DNA of 64,000 bases from Welwitschia mirabilis (taxonomy: Eukaryota; Gnetophyta; Gnetopsida; Welwitschiales). Below the pieces are notes generated by a model. It ran no database searches, was not told the origin of the DNA, and worked only from the letters and a program-made list of their open reading frames with translations. This document shows, piece by piece, positions 1 through 10,990 of this stretch (positions are counted from its first letter, which is position 1; each line of letters begins with the position of its first letter). The stretch is taken from the NCBI GenBank assembly GCA_051453625.1, contig JBOZIK010000001.1:158983221-159047220 (forward strand), in the 5' to 3' direction. The position numbers and the translations under genes are program-made.

Positions 1-210
1 GTTAATCAATAGATATTTCAATGATTCTTTAACCTTTTATCCATTAACTCTTAAATTCCCCAACTATTTATATTAAAAGTTTTAATGGAGCCATTAAAAT
101 ATACTTTTTCTGAAAGATAAGAACCTAATCATTGAGAAGTTCAACTAGTTGTGTGAAAAGTGCACTCAGGTATTATATTTTTTTTGGAAAAATAAGAGCC
201 AAACCAAATA

Positions 211-394
211 GAAACTAATTGATAAAACATAAAGTGTATGCAATCATTTCAGNNNNNNNNNNNNNNNNNNNNNNNNNNNNNNNNNNNNNNNNNNNNNNNN
301 NNNNNNNNNNNNNNNNNNNNNNNNNNNNNNNNNNNNNNNNNNNNNNNNNNNNGAAACTAATTGATAAAACATAAAGTGTATGCAATCATTTCAG
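211..394. other. Assembly gap (253-352) flanked by identical 42-bp sequences
   Basis: The 42 bases at 211-252 are repeated exactly at 353-394, on either side of a 100-base run of N. This is what two contig ends that really overlap look like after being scaffolded with a fixed gap. The true sequence probably contains the 42-mer once and has no gap. Confidence 0.85.
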
Positions 395-401
395 AGTAAA
401 A

Positions 402-1125
402 TTAATTGTAAATAAAAAAATAAAATGTTAAAACTTTGAGAGCATAATTTTTAAAATTGAAATAAGAGATAAAAAAGTGATAAATTTCTTTGCCAAGTAA
501 TCTCTTATGAAAATAGTATAAAGCATGAGTACCATTATATAATTCATTCAAGGTACTAATCATAGAATGGATCCAAGAAATCTTTATAGGCTTTTGAGAA
601 TGTTTCATAAGATGAAAAATCTTCTTAAGATTTAAATGAAAGCATGTATTATCATCAAGAAGATAAGGATTACCCCAATGTAACATTCCGAGGTATTCTA
701 AATTAAATTTTTTTAAAAGAATAACCCTTACAAGCATAAGGTATAGTGGACTTGGTAGAAAAAGAATGAATGTTACTTTGAGGATCACATAAATGTTTGC
801 AAGTAAGAGATTAAGAGACAAAATAAATAGAATCTTTGAAGTGATGGATGTTATAAGAGTCAAGGAAAGGAACATGGCTTTTAGAATTATATGAAGGTAT
901 CATTGGAAGAGATGGAGAAAGGTTATTATTATCAAGATCATGAGGTAATGTAAAAGTGTAAATAGAAGTAGAAGGACAAGTAAAAGAAAGGATGTAATTT
1001 ATACATAAAGGCATAGATGAAGAGAATGTAGAAATATGGGTAGAATGAACAAGTCTATTCTCTATGAAGTTTGAATAAATCTCTATGAGTTCTTCATTGC
1101 TTTTAATTTCTTCACTAGTTTCCAT
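402..1125 (-). pseudogene. Unrecognised coding remnant downstream of the gag-like region of element T
   Basis: Two minus-strand open stretches, 1125-811 and 875-402, overlap in different frames, suggesting one ancestral frame broken by a frameshift near 811-875. The first is Ser/Asn-rich and acidic at its start (SNEELIEIYSNFIEN). The second has a hydrophobic start followed by a more ordinary sequence (LGMLHWGNPYLLDD and STLNELYNGTHALYYFH). I do not recognise a domain. The position, downstream of the gag-like segments in element T, fits an accessory or C-terminal gag part, but this is inference. It could also be translation of non-coding DNA. Confidence 0.35.
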
Positions 1126-1474
1126 GTCATTATGTGGTTGGATCGTACTTTCATCATCATTATTTATGACTATATATTCCTTCTCTTATTGAATATTACT
1201 TTTATTCCTTAAATGATTAGATTCATCAAAAAGATTATCAAGAGAAATAAGAGCATCGTCTTCATCATTGATTAAAAGATTTTCAGTTTTCTCATGATCA
1301 GATTCCTCATCTTGATTATCTAATAGCAAATGAATGACAGGGATATAATATAATATCTTAATATAATTATCTAATAAATAGTCATCTTTATCCCCATTGT
1401 TGAAATATTAAGTTATGGTATTATTGTCTCCCTTTTTTTAATCTCCTAAAGAGTAGGATGTTGAAGTTTGATTC

Positions 1475-2560
1475 ACATTCCATCTTCAATTTGAAAGTAA
1501 GAATCATCATCATCTATGTTTTCTTCATTTTCCTTAAGATAAGATAAAGTAGAATAGTTATGAAGATCTTGTGTTGTAAAGGATTCTTGAATATGTAAAA
1601 GTGATTGTTATAGGTCTTTAACTAATTTTTCCAAGTTCTTATTGGTGTTTTCTTGGTTTTTCATCATTTTACGAATCATTTCTCTTAGTGGATCTTTTTA
1701 TTCCTTGTCGTAGTTGATGGAAGATGGTTCTTCTTGGTAGTAATGCATGGAAGATGATTGGAAGTGATAAATATGATTGTAAGAAGTTTATCTAAATGAG
1801 GTGGAATTCCTAAAATATGGAGAATCTTCATCATCATTTCTATATAAGGTTTGAAAAGAAAAGGAAAAATAATAAGAAGATTAAAAAGAAAAAGGGGCCC
1901 AATTCCTACTCTCAATAGCATTTTGTGTTGTTCTCCCTCTTGGAAAAACTTCTTAAAGTGNNNNNNNNNNNNNNNNNNNNNNNNNNNNNNNNNNNNNNNN
2001 NNNNNNNNNNNNNNNNNNNNNNNNNNNNNNNNNNNNNNNNNNNNNNNNNNNNNNNNNNNNCTTTGATTCATAATTATATCTTTAAGTTGAAAGCAAGAAT
2101 TATCATAATCTATGTTTTCTTCATTTTCTTTAAGGTAAGATGAAGTAGGATAGTTGTGAGAATGTTGTATTGTAAAAGATCCTTGAATATGTAAAAGAGA
2201 TTGTTGTAAGTTTTTAACTAATATTTCCAAGTCTTTATTAATATTTTCTTGGTTCTTTGTCATTTCACTAATTATTTTTCTTAATAGATCTTCTTCTTCT
2301 GCGTAGTAGTTGATGGAAGATGGTTCTTATTGATAGTAATGCATGGAAGATGATTGGGATTTATAAATATGATTGTAATAATTTTGTCTAAATGAGCTGG
2401 AATCCCTAAAATATGAAGAATCTTCATTATCATGTTTAGATAATATTTGAAAAGAAGAGGGGAAAGAATAGGTAGGTCAAAAAGAAGAAGGGGCCCAATT
2501 CCTATTTTCAACATGATTTTGTGATGGTCTCCCTCTTTCAACAAATATTTCTTAAAGTGT
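1475..2560. repeat. Direct duplication, two copies of about 490 bp, inside the gag-like region of element T
   Basis: Copy 1 (about 1475-1960) and copy 2 (about 2063-2560) align nearly end to end. Landmarks such as GATGGAAGATGGTTCTT occur at about 1716 and 2311, giving a period near 595 bp. The copies differ by many substitutions and small indels, so the duplication is old. The N run at 1961-2060 falls at the junction and may hide its exact boundary. Confidence 0.8.
1961..2060. other. Assembly gap, 100 N
   Basis: A run of exactly 100 unknown bases with no shared sequence at its two edges. It lies at the junction of the duplicated gag-like segments. Translations crossing it are meaningless. 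Confidence 0.95.
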
Positions 2561-3248
2561 TTCCTTACTAATGTCCTCATCATTTTGCAAGTTTCTTTTC
2601 TTTTCAGAAAGAAGTTATACAACAGTTTTTTTATTATAATTCATTGAAGTAAGTGAAAAGAATGGAATAAGAAAGTTTAGATTTAAGATGATAAGAAAGA
2701 TAGGCACACAATGGAGATCAAAGTTCCCTCTCTAAGATAATTCATCATTCAAAAATGATATTTCTTAATACTCAAAAGATGCAAAATCATTATTTCTAAT
2801 TGATAATAAAGAAAATCTAATTCTAAAATAGAAAAAAGAAATCCCAAAATTTGCATACCTATGTTGTGTGTACCTAGATTTTTATTTTGAAGTCAAATGA
2901 TATTTCTGTTAATCAAGTTCCCCACTGGCTAATTTTTTGTCTTTTGACCAGTATTTTTTATATCCCTACATGCACAAATAGTAAATAAAAACTAAAATCA
3001 AATGAAATGAACCATCATCCACCTAGTCGTGTGGACGACATGGGGGATGACAATCATAGAAAAACTAAACTCTAAAAACTTTAGAATCCTAAAAACTATA
3101 GAAAGAAAGATTACTAAAACTAAGACTATCGTCACTACTATCATATGAATGATAGAGAGGATGAGAGTACTTTATTACTAAACTGTGAGCAAAAAAAATT
3201 GTGAAAATAAAAACTAAATTTAAAATTTTAGAACTATCATGCCCTATG

Positions 3249-3325
3249 NNNNNNNNNNNNNNNNNNNNNNNNNNNNNNNNNNNNNNNNNNNNNNNNNNNN
3301 NNNNNNNNNNNNNNNNNNNNNNNNN
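3249..3325. other. Assembly gap, 77 N
   Basis: A run of 77 unknown bases in the leader of element T. The odd length suggests an estimated gap size, in contrast to the fixed 100-base gaps elsewhere. Confidence 0.95.
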
Positions 3326-3428
3326 AAATTACACTAAAATTATAGCATTAATTCAAATAAATAACTTAAACAATAAGATTTAAGGTACTTATCTAGTTAA
3401 TGACAATCCTCTTAATTCCTTACGACCT

Positions 3429-3446
3429 TCCTCAACAATGGTGCCA
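3429..3446 (-). other. Primer binding site of element T (tRNA-Asp type)
   Basis: The minus strand reads TGGCACCATTGTTGAGGA directly after the LTR end. From memory, the Athila/Cyclops-type PBS, complementary to the 3' end of tRNA-Asp, is TGGCGCCGTTGCCGGGGA. The match is 13 of 18, and all differences are C-to-T or G-to-A. It starts a few bases inside the LTR end and fixes the direction of element T. Confidence 0.7.
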
Positions 3447-3449
3447 AAA

Positions 3450-4923
3450 TGTTGTGGTGTGAATTTATGCAATCCTAAAGATCTTTAGGTAAACCTGTAA
3501 ATCAAATAAATTATAGAAAAACACACATTAGTATAGACAGAAGTTCACCCAAATGTCATAATCCTAATGAAGGAACTAGGCTCAGAGTTAGAGAATTGAT
3601 TTTCAAAGGTAGTTTTTGGTCTTTTATCCTTTACTGACTAAAAGTAAATAATAAAGTAAATGCAATGTAAGATGAATGAATATGAAATATAAGTGAATGG
3701 AAGTGAAGATAAAATGAATTCACTTGGTTCCTAATCCTTTTGTTACAAGGACTAGCTTTTAGCCTTTCTATCATAAAGACTATTCTTTCTATAATTCGTA
3801 TCAATTAAGAAGAGTATCTACTAATTTTTAATCAACATAAACTATGAGATCTACCAAGTAGAATATGCAATAAGCAATATGGAATGGAATGTAAATGCAA
3901 TACAAACCTACTACTAACCAAGGTCAACCTTAATAAAGGTTGCCCTCATGATCTAAATAAATCATAGAACTATTACTTAACTATGACCAACTTAAATCCT
4001 AAGGGATATTCACAGAATTTGGAATGAAAAGAGTAATTGTATTAATTCAAAAGAACTGTACATCCACTTATAATAAAATAACAGCACCTCAATAGAAGAG
4101 ACTCAACCTAACACTATGAAAACCTCTTTCTGCAACTCTTGATGGACCTCTTACCTTCAAGCTTCTATCACAAACATATCAAGTATAATAGATCATCTGG
4201 AAGTGAAGGAGGAAAGGGTGTTTATAGTTTTACAATGAACCATAACCTTAGATGTTGGTTATGAAAACCCTAGTAGCCCACATGGGTCACTTGACCCCAT
4301 TTACAACAATATTTATTATGAACATGTAAAATCAATTATCGTCTTAACTGTTGTTGGGATGACAAAGGGGATGACACTGCCTTTTGCCTTAGGTTGTGTG
4401 CCCATGTAATGCCGTTAGCCCTATGGGTTATATGTGCATGTTACTGATGCCATCATCCTAACTATCGTCTGGATGACACCATCTACTCCATGTGCTTATG
4501 TTGGTTCTGTAGCCTTTTTTGATGTGATTAAGGTCATTATCTTACATGTTGTAGGAACGACTACAGACACGATACCATCAATACTTCATGTATATGTGTT
4601 ATCCATGCATTGCTCATGTGCTACTTATGTGTGACTGTCATAATGAGCTATCGTCCCAACTATCATGGGGATGATAGTAAGGATGACATACTTCCCAAGC
4701 TCCTTAAGTAGTGTAAATTGGTCTTCTTCACCTTTAGTCTTACTTCAATATGCTAAGTATTAGAACATGCCTAAAATACCTCCAATTATGCCAAGAATTA
4801 CATGTTTCCATGATCATCTTATCTTCTCTCCATAATTAGTAGAATTGCATCTAAACCTGGATAAATATCCTGCAAAAGTACTCCAAAAACACCATCAAAT
4901 TCCTTCAAATTAGCATCGCAACA
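3450..4923 (-). mobile_element. 5' LTR of element T
   Basis: On the minus strand this 1,474-bp segment begins TGTTGCGATGC and ends CCACAACA, giving a perfect 5-bp terminal inverted repeat (TGTTG/CAACA). The Athila-type PBS follows 3 bp after the end. A TATA-like box (CTATAAAC on the minus strand) lies at about 4220-4227, a plausible U3/R position. The right edge abuts a 26-bp remnant of an Athila 3' internal end, so T appears to have inserted there. No second copy lies in the window, so the boundaries rest on termini and PBS alone. Confidence 0.65.
4220..4227 (-). promoter_or_regulatory. TATA-like box in the LTR of element T
   Basis: The minus strand reads AAACTATAAACACCC here, about 700 bp from the LTR start. 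It is the best promoter candidate in this LTR, by sequence alone. Confidence 0.35.
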
Positions 4924-4949
4924 ACTAGCAACTGATTAGTTAAGGGATG
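4924..4949 (+). other. Remnant of an Athila 3' internal end (polypurine-tract region)
   Basis: ACTAGCAACTGATTAGTTAA plus GGGATG precedes the LTR start at 4950. The same pattern (CTAGCAAAAGACTGGTTAGA then GGATG) precedes the Athila 3' LTR at 17650, and a related one lies on the minus strand at 62669-62692. It shows that the LTR at 4950 once stood at the 3' end of an element, with element T now replacing the rest on its left. Confidence 0.55.
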
Positions 4950-6173
4950 TGTTAATATATAAAAATTAACATTACAATCAAGTTAAATAATTAATTATAT
5001 TAATAAAAGATATTAATATAATCAATTTTATCATAAAAACATGTATTATATTGATATTAATAATAATTATGGGCTCATCAAGTTGCCCATGACATTTTTA
5101 GGTTAATTATGCTAACTTGAAAGGAATGCTAAAAATTGACTATCATTCTTGCTCAAATATGAGTGCCTCTATCATAAGCACCATTAGTCCTTCTATTCGA
5201 AATGTTATAAGACTAATATTCTTAACTTCTCATGCAGAATTAAATCAAGTAAAACTATGAGCTTGATTAAATTCCATATAAAAAATAAATTGTATTCTTG
5301 ATGATAGATGGTGATGATGGTAAGGACCTGCACAGTAACATGTGGCATTATTAAGTAGTGTGATAGTGGAAACACATAGCACTAATAGTGGTTAGAAGTA
5401 ACTATAATGTCTAGGAGTTAAGTTTTAGTATTAACATAGGAATCTCTATCAAATGAAAAGGAATTGTCCTACCTAATATCATCATTATGTAATTGTCCAC
5501 CTAACACTATAAGAAAAGGGCTCATAACCACTCATCATCTTTATATCTCAGCCTTGAGTCCTTCATTGTATCATTTTTGACTTTGAAGAAATTATAACCT
5601 TAAAGCATCAATTGTGATAGCCTTCTAAGAAACTCTTTGAGGAGTGAGCTAGTCTTCAGGATTGCTTAAGACATTTTACAACATCATTCTTCCTTTGTTA
5701 TAAAAATTTCTTATTCCTTAATACATAAAGTTATTACTTTTAATTTTAAATCATGAGTTACATTATATTTGAAATGCTTAGATAGCATCTTAACTATTAA
5801 TCTTTATTTTATTTGAGTGATCTATTAAATCATTTAGTTTAAAGCCTTTTAACTTTATGAATTTTAAGTACTTAGGGTCCTTAAATTTTATTTTTGTTTA
5901 ATGCTATAAAAGATCAATTGAAAATTGAGTTCACCATCACTCATATGATGAAAGAGATTATGTCATCATGGTCAAGTAACATTTGAGTTCACCTTGAAGC
6001 TAGCTTACTTATCCTTTTTTCCAAGTTAAAGTTTCAAAAAAACTCTGAAATCATCATTTTCTCTTTTCTTCTTTTTGTAACTTCTACTTAAGTTAAAGTT
6101 TGTGTAAATTATGAAAACTACCATAGTTATCCCAATGGATAGAATGATAACTAAGTTTTTAACTTATTTTAGA
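4950..6173 (+). mobile_element. Athila-type LTR (LTR1)
   Basis: It starts TGTTAATATATAAAAATTAA, matching the start of the Athila LTRs at 9021 and 17650, and its second half (about 5520-6150) aligns with 9540-10240. Shared text includes GAGTCCTTCATTGTAT and GTGAGCTAG-type segments. The promoter position is degraded (AAGAAAAGGGCTC instead of a TATA box). It ends near 6173, where a degenerate PBS-like TTTGGTCATTACA follows. It therefore has an internal 3' end on its left and an internal 5' end on its right. Confidence 0.75.
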
Positions 6174-8446
6174 TTTGGTCATTACAAAATAATGAATAAG
6201 AAGCCTATGAGAAAAGATAAAAACACCTTAAGTTTATAAATGCCTTAGAGAGTGACTGATTAGATGCATCTGGATTATAATTTAGAGTAGGATTAGATAC
6301 ATCTGATGAAAATAAATTAATAGTAAGTAAAAAAATATTTAAGAGAGATTATAAATTAAAAAGCTACATAGCAGAGGATGAGTTGATAAGTTATGTTAAT
6401 GAGGAAAACTTAGAACCACAACCATTATCGCTTAATAATCCACTTGAGGAAGAATTCCTTAATGATAAGGAGAAAATTAGCAAAGAGCATATTTCAGATA
6501 CATTCTTTGAAAATCCATTATCTTTTTCTTAAAAACTCTTAAGACAACCATGTAATTATCTTCTAAGTAAGACTCAAATCTTAATTATAAAGAAAAACCC
6601 TTTGAACCTTTGAAACCCTTTTTTGATACTTTTCTTAATGATCATTTACCTTGGTCAATAATTTCCAACATACCTTTATCTTCACTACAAAATAATGTCT
6701 TGCATGAGTTGAGTAAATATAAGCTGACTAAGGGATAGATGATTTTTGATTTTGAATGCATTAAGTTTAATACTGGCTTTGATGTTATTTAAAATTTTAT
6801 GAATTCATGCATAAGTATTTATAAATATTTTCTCTCATCTTTGATATTCTTTATGAAGTTTTAATTCATCATTCAACCATTACATTTATCATTTTAAACC
6901 TTCACACATGCAATCCTTTGGGAAATCCCTTGCAAAATTTTTGATTTCTTTGCATGAATTTAAATTAGAGTTTTCTTTTAGAATAGATTTTTGTTTTAAA
7001 AATTAAATTTGATTTAAAAATACTACAAGTGCTTAAAAATTTATTCTTGATGTCTTTTATACCTTAAACCATCAAAGCACTATTGTCTTTATAATTACTT
7101 CTTTAAATATTTTTAAGAAAATTCCAAATACCATCCATACCATTAAGTACATCATCATCATCTCAAAGATCATTATTCATTCCTTTTATTTTCACTATTC
7201 CTTCTTAACTTCATCAACCATCCTCCCCTTTCATACATTATGAATTTCTAAGATTAGACGAATATGGTTGATCACTTAATGAATAAACCATTAATAAGTG
7301 ATCATATAGTCATTAAAAACTAGGTAGAATTGATGTGTAGTTATAGTTTTTCAAGAAAAGATTTCTCTTAGTTTCAAGTTAACTTGTTTAGTTTAAATTA
7401 AGGTCTCCTAATTGGAAAATCTAATTAAACTAAGGTGGAATATATTTTCATACTAAGTTAATTATTCTTAAATACTTTTATGAGGACAAGAGTTATCTTG
7501 ATTAGACTAATGAGCTAATCAACCCTTTATATACATAAAAAGATTTATTGAATATATGAAAGATGATTAAAAGAAAATGAAATTTCTCCTCTCTAAAGTC
7601 ACATTATTTATTAATAAGTTGAAAATTGGGTTTAGTTAACTACATTAGGGCTATGGATGCTTATTAGTAAAGCAGCTCTAGTGATTTATTTTATGATATG
7701 TTTAACTACACTGGGGCTATAAATTATCACTGGTAATGTAGCATTGAATCCTTTATATACCAACATGCTTAACCTTATTGAAAGGAGATTTCATAACACT
7801 AGATTCCCAATTAGATGAAAATGCTTAAAATAAGAAAAAAAGCATGATTGTTAAAAAGGCAAATTGGAATGAAAAAGGTTGAATCAAGAGATTATTTTAT
7901 GTTTATTTTCTTAACTTGTGTACTTGGAGATTTGCTTAACTAATTTTTAATTACTTGTAGGTTTATTTGAATGAGATATTATTTGTTTGATATTATGATT
8001 ATTTTAAATTTTAAATAAACTTGATAAAATTTTTAATAAATGTAGCCATTAACTTAGGTATTCTGTCTTTTAGATTTGTGGATAATGTAATTTCTATAAG
8101 TGTTTCATGTTTTGTTTTCCCTTAAATTATAGTGTGGTTTTTCCTAAATACTTATATCAAAATCATTTATTATCTATGTAATTAACTTGTTATCAAAAGC
8201 CTTGCATAAAACTTTCCCTCTCTTTAACTTTGAGGATAAAGTTTAATTTTGATTAGGGCTATGACATTTGTTTCTATAGGAATTTTTTCAGTTTTAATGT
8301 CTTATTCATTATAAGTTGATTAAGATTTTTTAAAAATATCACATCATTTTCTTAGTTATCATTTTCAATTAGTTAATTTTTCCATGTAGCTCATTTCTTT
8401 ATTACTTTTTGCTAAGGAATATAAAAAATTATCTAGTTAGATGATG
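6174..8446 (+). mobile_element. Deleted internal region of an Athila-type element
   Basis: About 2.3 kb lies between LTR1 and the LTR start at 8447, against about 7.4 kb in the longer Athila copy. The left part keeps a piece of pol just upstream of reverse transcriptase (6400-6790). The right part, about 7260-8446, aligns with the 3' non-coding region 16440-17649 of the longer copy, including two GGGCTATAAA-type segments. Most of pol has been deleted. Between 6800 and 7250 I see no coding sequence. Confidence 0.65.
6400..6790 (+). pseudogene. Athila pol fragment: linker between protease and reverse transcriptase
   Basis: One frame reads NLEPQPLSLNNPLEEEF at about 6408 and, after stops and a frame change, LKPFFDTFLNDHLPW and SLQNNVLHELSKYKLTKG at 6610-6735. 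This follows the pattern of the protease-to-RT linker seen in the longer copy at 13440-13590 (DNLKYTFLGDNS, then EEDQLLRLLRRNK). The reverse transcriptase that should follow is missing. The fragment supports assignment of this deleted element to the Athila lineage. Confidence 0.5.
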
Positions 8447-9020
8447 TGTTTACACATAAAAATAGACATTCTAAGTAAGTATAATCGATTAATCTAGCAT
8501 AAGAAAAGATATTTAATTCATTGATTTATCATAAAATGATATCTTTCATCCTATTTATCATGTTTTCATGTAAATATGAGCTTTCCCCTAATATTAGAAA
8601 GTTTATTATTACCTTTGAAGAACTATGCCCAAACTGATAAACTTTCAACATCAAACACTGGCACTGCTTGCTAGGGCTACTAGCACCATCGACCTTCTAA
8701 AGAAAACTTGCATAAAAATCACATTCCTATAGTAATTCATGGAATTTATCAATTTCACTTATGGGATATAAGTCAAAATTAATCCAAAATAAATATTCAA
8801 ACATGATAACGCATGGTAAAAATACAAGTTAACATGTCATAATAACATGTAGTGCAATAAAGATGATCACATAAAAAACATAACATGGCATTCATTGGTA
8901 CCATTATTAGCAATCAAAGGACATGTCATAGTCATGTTTTCATAAGAAGATGAAGAATATTTTCTTATCGGTACATGCCAAAAATTGTAATTGTCTTCTT
9001 ATGTGACTATGCTTAAGTAA
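8447..9020 (+). mobile_element. Left part of an Athila-type LTR (LTR2), interrupted by a nested element
   Basis: It starts TGTTTACACATAAAAATAGA, a variant of the Athila LTR start, after a degraded 3' internal end. It lacks its promoter half, which resumes at 18889 beyond the nested Athila element. Together the two parts give an LTR of about 1,458 bp, a different subfamily from the nested copy. The middle of this part (8640-9020) has no match elsewhere in the window. Confidence 0.6.
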
Positions 9021-10258
9021 TATTAACATGTAAAAATTATCATTTATATCAAGTGTTTCAAGCCAATTTATTGTAAATCAAGAAATTAATTTAATTATTT
9101 TAATCATAAAATATATCTTCTATTGTTTTTAAATTAAAATTTGATATTATGAATTTCTTCATAATAATTGTAGATATTTAGCCATGTTTTGGAACACATG
9201 ATAGAAGATGGAAACAATTCTACACAAAACCATAGTGGCAATGGGGATATGAGGTGGTAACACATAGTAGAAGCATTTTAAGACATGTGACAAAGGCATG
9301 TGGAGGTGGCATTGAAGCTATGTAACGGTCTCCACCAAATGCTACAAGATGACCTCCATCAAATGCTAAATGATGAAGATTATACCTAATGTTAGAGGAT
9401 AGAATTTGATTTGTCTAATACTATAAGACAACTTCATAAAATGCTACAAGATAAAATCTTATCTAATGCTAAATGATAAAGATTATACCTTATGATATAA
9501 GCCAAGAATGTAGCCACTCCTCACCCCCATCTCTCCTTATAAAAGGATCTTGAATCCTTCATTGTATTCATCTTTGCCTTGAAGAAATTCGAAACTTTAG
9601 AGCATTAACTTATGATCATTTCTAGATAATTCTTTGGAGTAGTGAGCCAGTTTTGAGGACTACTGAGGAGTTATTTCTACTTTTTTCTTTATTTTCTATA
9701 AAGTTGTTCCCTTTTTGTAATGCAAAAGTTATTTTTCTTTGATTTTGATTCATCAGTAATACATAATTGGGATGCTTAGACAACTTTTTAAACTATCAAG
9801 TTTATCTTAATGGTGTAATTTCAATTTTATCACTTAGTTTTTTAATTTCATAAATCTTGAGTATTTTAGAAGTTTTTACTTTTTACAGTTATTTAAAGGC
9901 TATAATATTAATTGGGTTTATCATTTATCATATGATGGATGAGATTATGGCCCATGAATTAAACCAAAAGAACTTGATGATTTTGATTGTTTTACAAGAA
10001 GGAAATTGGATCACATTAGAGTGAAGGGCTACCTTGGACAAATCAGCAATACCTTGGAGCTAGTTTACTTTTCTCTTCTCTAAGATAAATTTTAACTCAA
10101 CTCTAGAATTTACCATTTTCCTTTTTTTCTTTACTTTGTAACTTGCATTAAGATTTAAGTTAGTGTAATTCTAAATCTAAATCCCTATTATCCCTGAGGA
10201 AGAATGATAGCTAAGTGAAAACATAGCTTAAATTCTAGACATTGTACTACAAGTTAAG
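9021..10258 (+). mobile_element. 5' LTR of the nested Athila element
   Basis: Starts TATTAACATGTAAAAATT (first dinucleotide TG decayed to TA by comparison with the 3' LTR) and ends near AAGTTAAGA. It aligns along its length with 17650-18888. It carries a TATA box at 9538-9545 and a run of short repeats with the words ATGCTACAAGA and TACCTAATG in U3 (about 9340-9490). Confidence 0.88.
9538..9545 (+). promoter_or_regulatory. TATA box of the Athila 5' LTR
   Basis: CCTTATAAAAGGATC sits about 520 bp into the LTR, and the aligned position in the 3' LTR (18166-18173) reads CCCTATAAAAAGGCC. Conservation at the same place in both LTRs supports a U3 promoter. Confidence 0.7.
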
Positions 10259-10265
10259 AAGATTT

Positions 10266-10283
10266 TGGTGCCATTGTCAGGGA
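10266..10283 (+). other. Primer binding site of the Athila element
   Basis: TGGTGCCATTGTCAGGGA lies just after the 5' LTR. Compared with the recalled tRNA-Asp-type PBS of Athila elements it matches 14 of 18. All four differences are C-to-T or G-to-A, three of them at CpG positions, which fits decay by deamination of methylated cytosine. Confidence 0.75.
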
Positions 10284-10990
10284 TAATGATATGATAGTAG
10301 CCCATAAGAGCACTAGTTTTTCTTTGTGTAAGATTTCTATATAGTTTTTATTTCTCTAGTGGTGGATACTAGTTCTTCTTCTAGTGATACCCAAACTAGT
10401 CATTTTTCTTTACTTTTCAGTGATTGGTACTAGTCCTTCCAATGTTATCTCAAATTGGCCCTTTTCCTTTTACTTTGTTTTTTATTTTCTAAGTTGTTTT
10501 TTTATAGGTCTAATATTTGTTATAGGTCATTTTAGAGTTAAGAAGACTTTAAAACCTTAAAAATTTTTAATCAAACTTTATGATTGCATTGTGTGCTTTT
10601 CTTTTTTTACTATGTTTTTTGCATTTCTAAGTTTTTTTCATTTCTATGTTTTGTTATGTGCATAAAATGTTAAAATTCTTTTAAAATCATTTTGTGATTT
10701 TCATTACATTCTACTCACATTCATTATCTCTATTTTATTTGAATGTGATGAAAACATTTAGAATTTTCTCATGATTTTATTACATTAGACTCAATTTTAT
10801 TTATGTTTGTCATCTTTATTTTATTGTAACCTTGACACTATAAACAATATGTATGCAATCAAAAAACTTATTTGAAAAACCTTAGAAGTCTTTGTGACTT
10901 GTAGTCCTTAAAAATTTTTCCTATTTATTTGAACCTTTTTACAACGATCGAAACCTACTTCTTGCATGATGTAGACTTGTGATATAATAG
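10284..10990 (+). other. Leader of the Athila element, no gene
   Basis: T-rich untranslated sequence between the PBS and the first gag traces. It contains a repeated word around ACTAGTTCTTCTTCTAGTGA and ACTAGTCCTTCCAATG (10366-10450). I see no reading frame worth naming. Confidence 0.5.

Larger units (their letters stand above)
1441..2622 (-). pseudogene. gag-like remnant of element T, internally duplicated
   Basis: Minus-strand reading frames at 2622-2281 and 2263-1685 contain a polar, probably coiled segment (MTKNQENINKDLEILVKNL) preceded by a Tyr/Gln/Ser/His-rich stretch (frame with MHYYQEEPSSINYD). That composition is common in the C-terminal half of plant Ty3/gypsy gag proteins. The same two segments occur twice, about 595 bp apart. 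A 100-base run of N at 1961-2060 interrupts one copy. No zinc knuckle is visible. The call depends on position after the PBS and composition, so it is tentative. Confidence 0.4.
1..3428 (-). mobile_element. Internal region of a minus-strand Athila/Tat-like Ty3/gypsy element (element T), cut by the window edge
   Basis: A minus-strand PBS (3429-3446) and 5' LTR (3450-4923) lie directly to the right, so this stretch reads leftwards from leader into the first coding region. The leader, about 2640-3428, shows no gene. From 2622 to about 400 the minus strand keeps broken reading frames, with a direct duplication inside them. No protease, reverse transcriptase or integrase motif is visible, so the pol part should lie beyond position 1. 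Assignment to the Athila/Tat lineage rests on the PBS type, which is known for that group, and not on a recognised protein domain. Confidence 0.6.

Noticed and set aside
4434-4634. 66-residue plus-strand open frame
   Set aside because: It lies within the minus-strand LTR of element T and shows no domain; its low stop density reflects locally higher GC.
1-4923. Endogenous pararetrovirus as an alternative for element T
   Set aside because: A tRNA-Asp-type PBS next to an LTR with TGTTG/CAACA ends points to a Ty3/gypsy LTR element; no virus-like movement or coat motif was seen.
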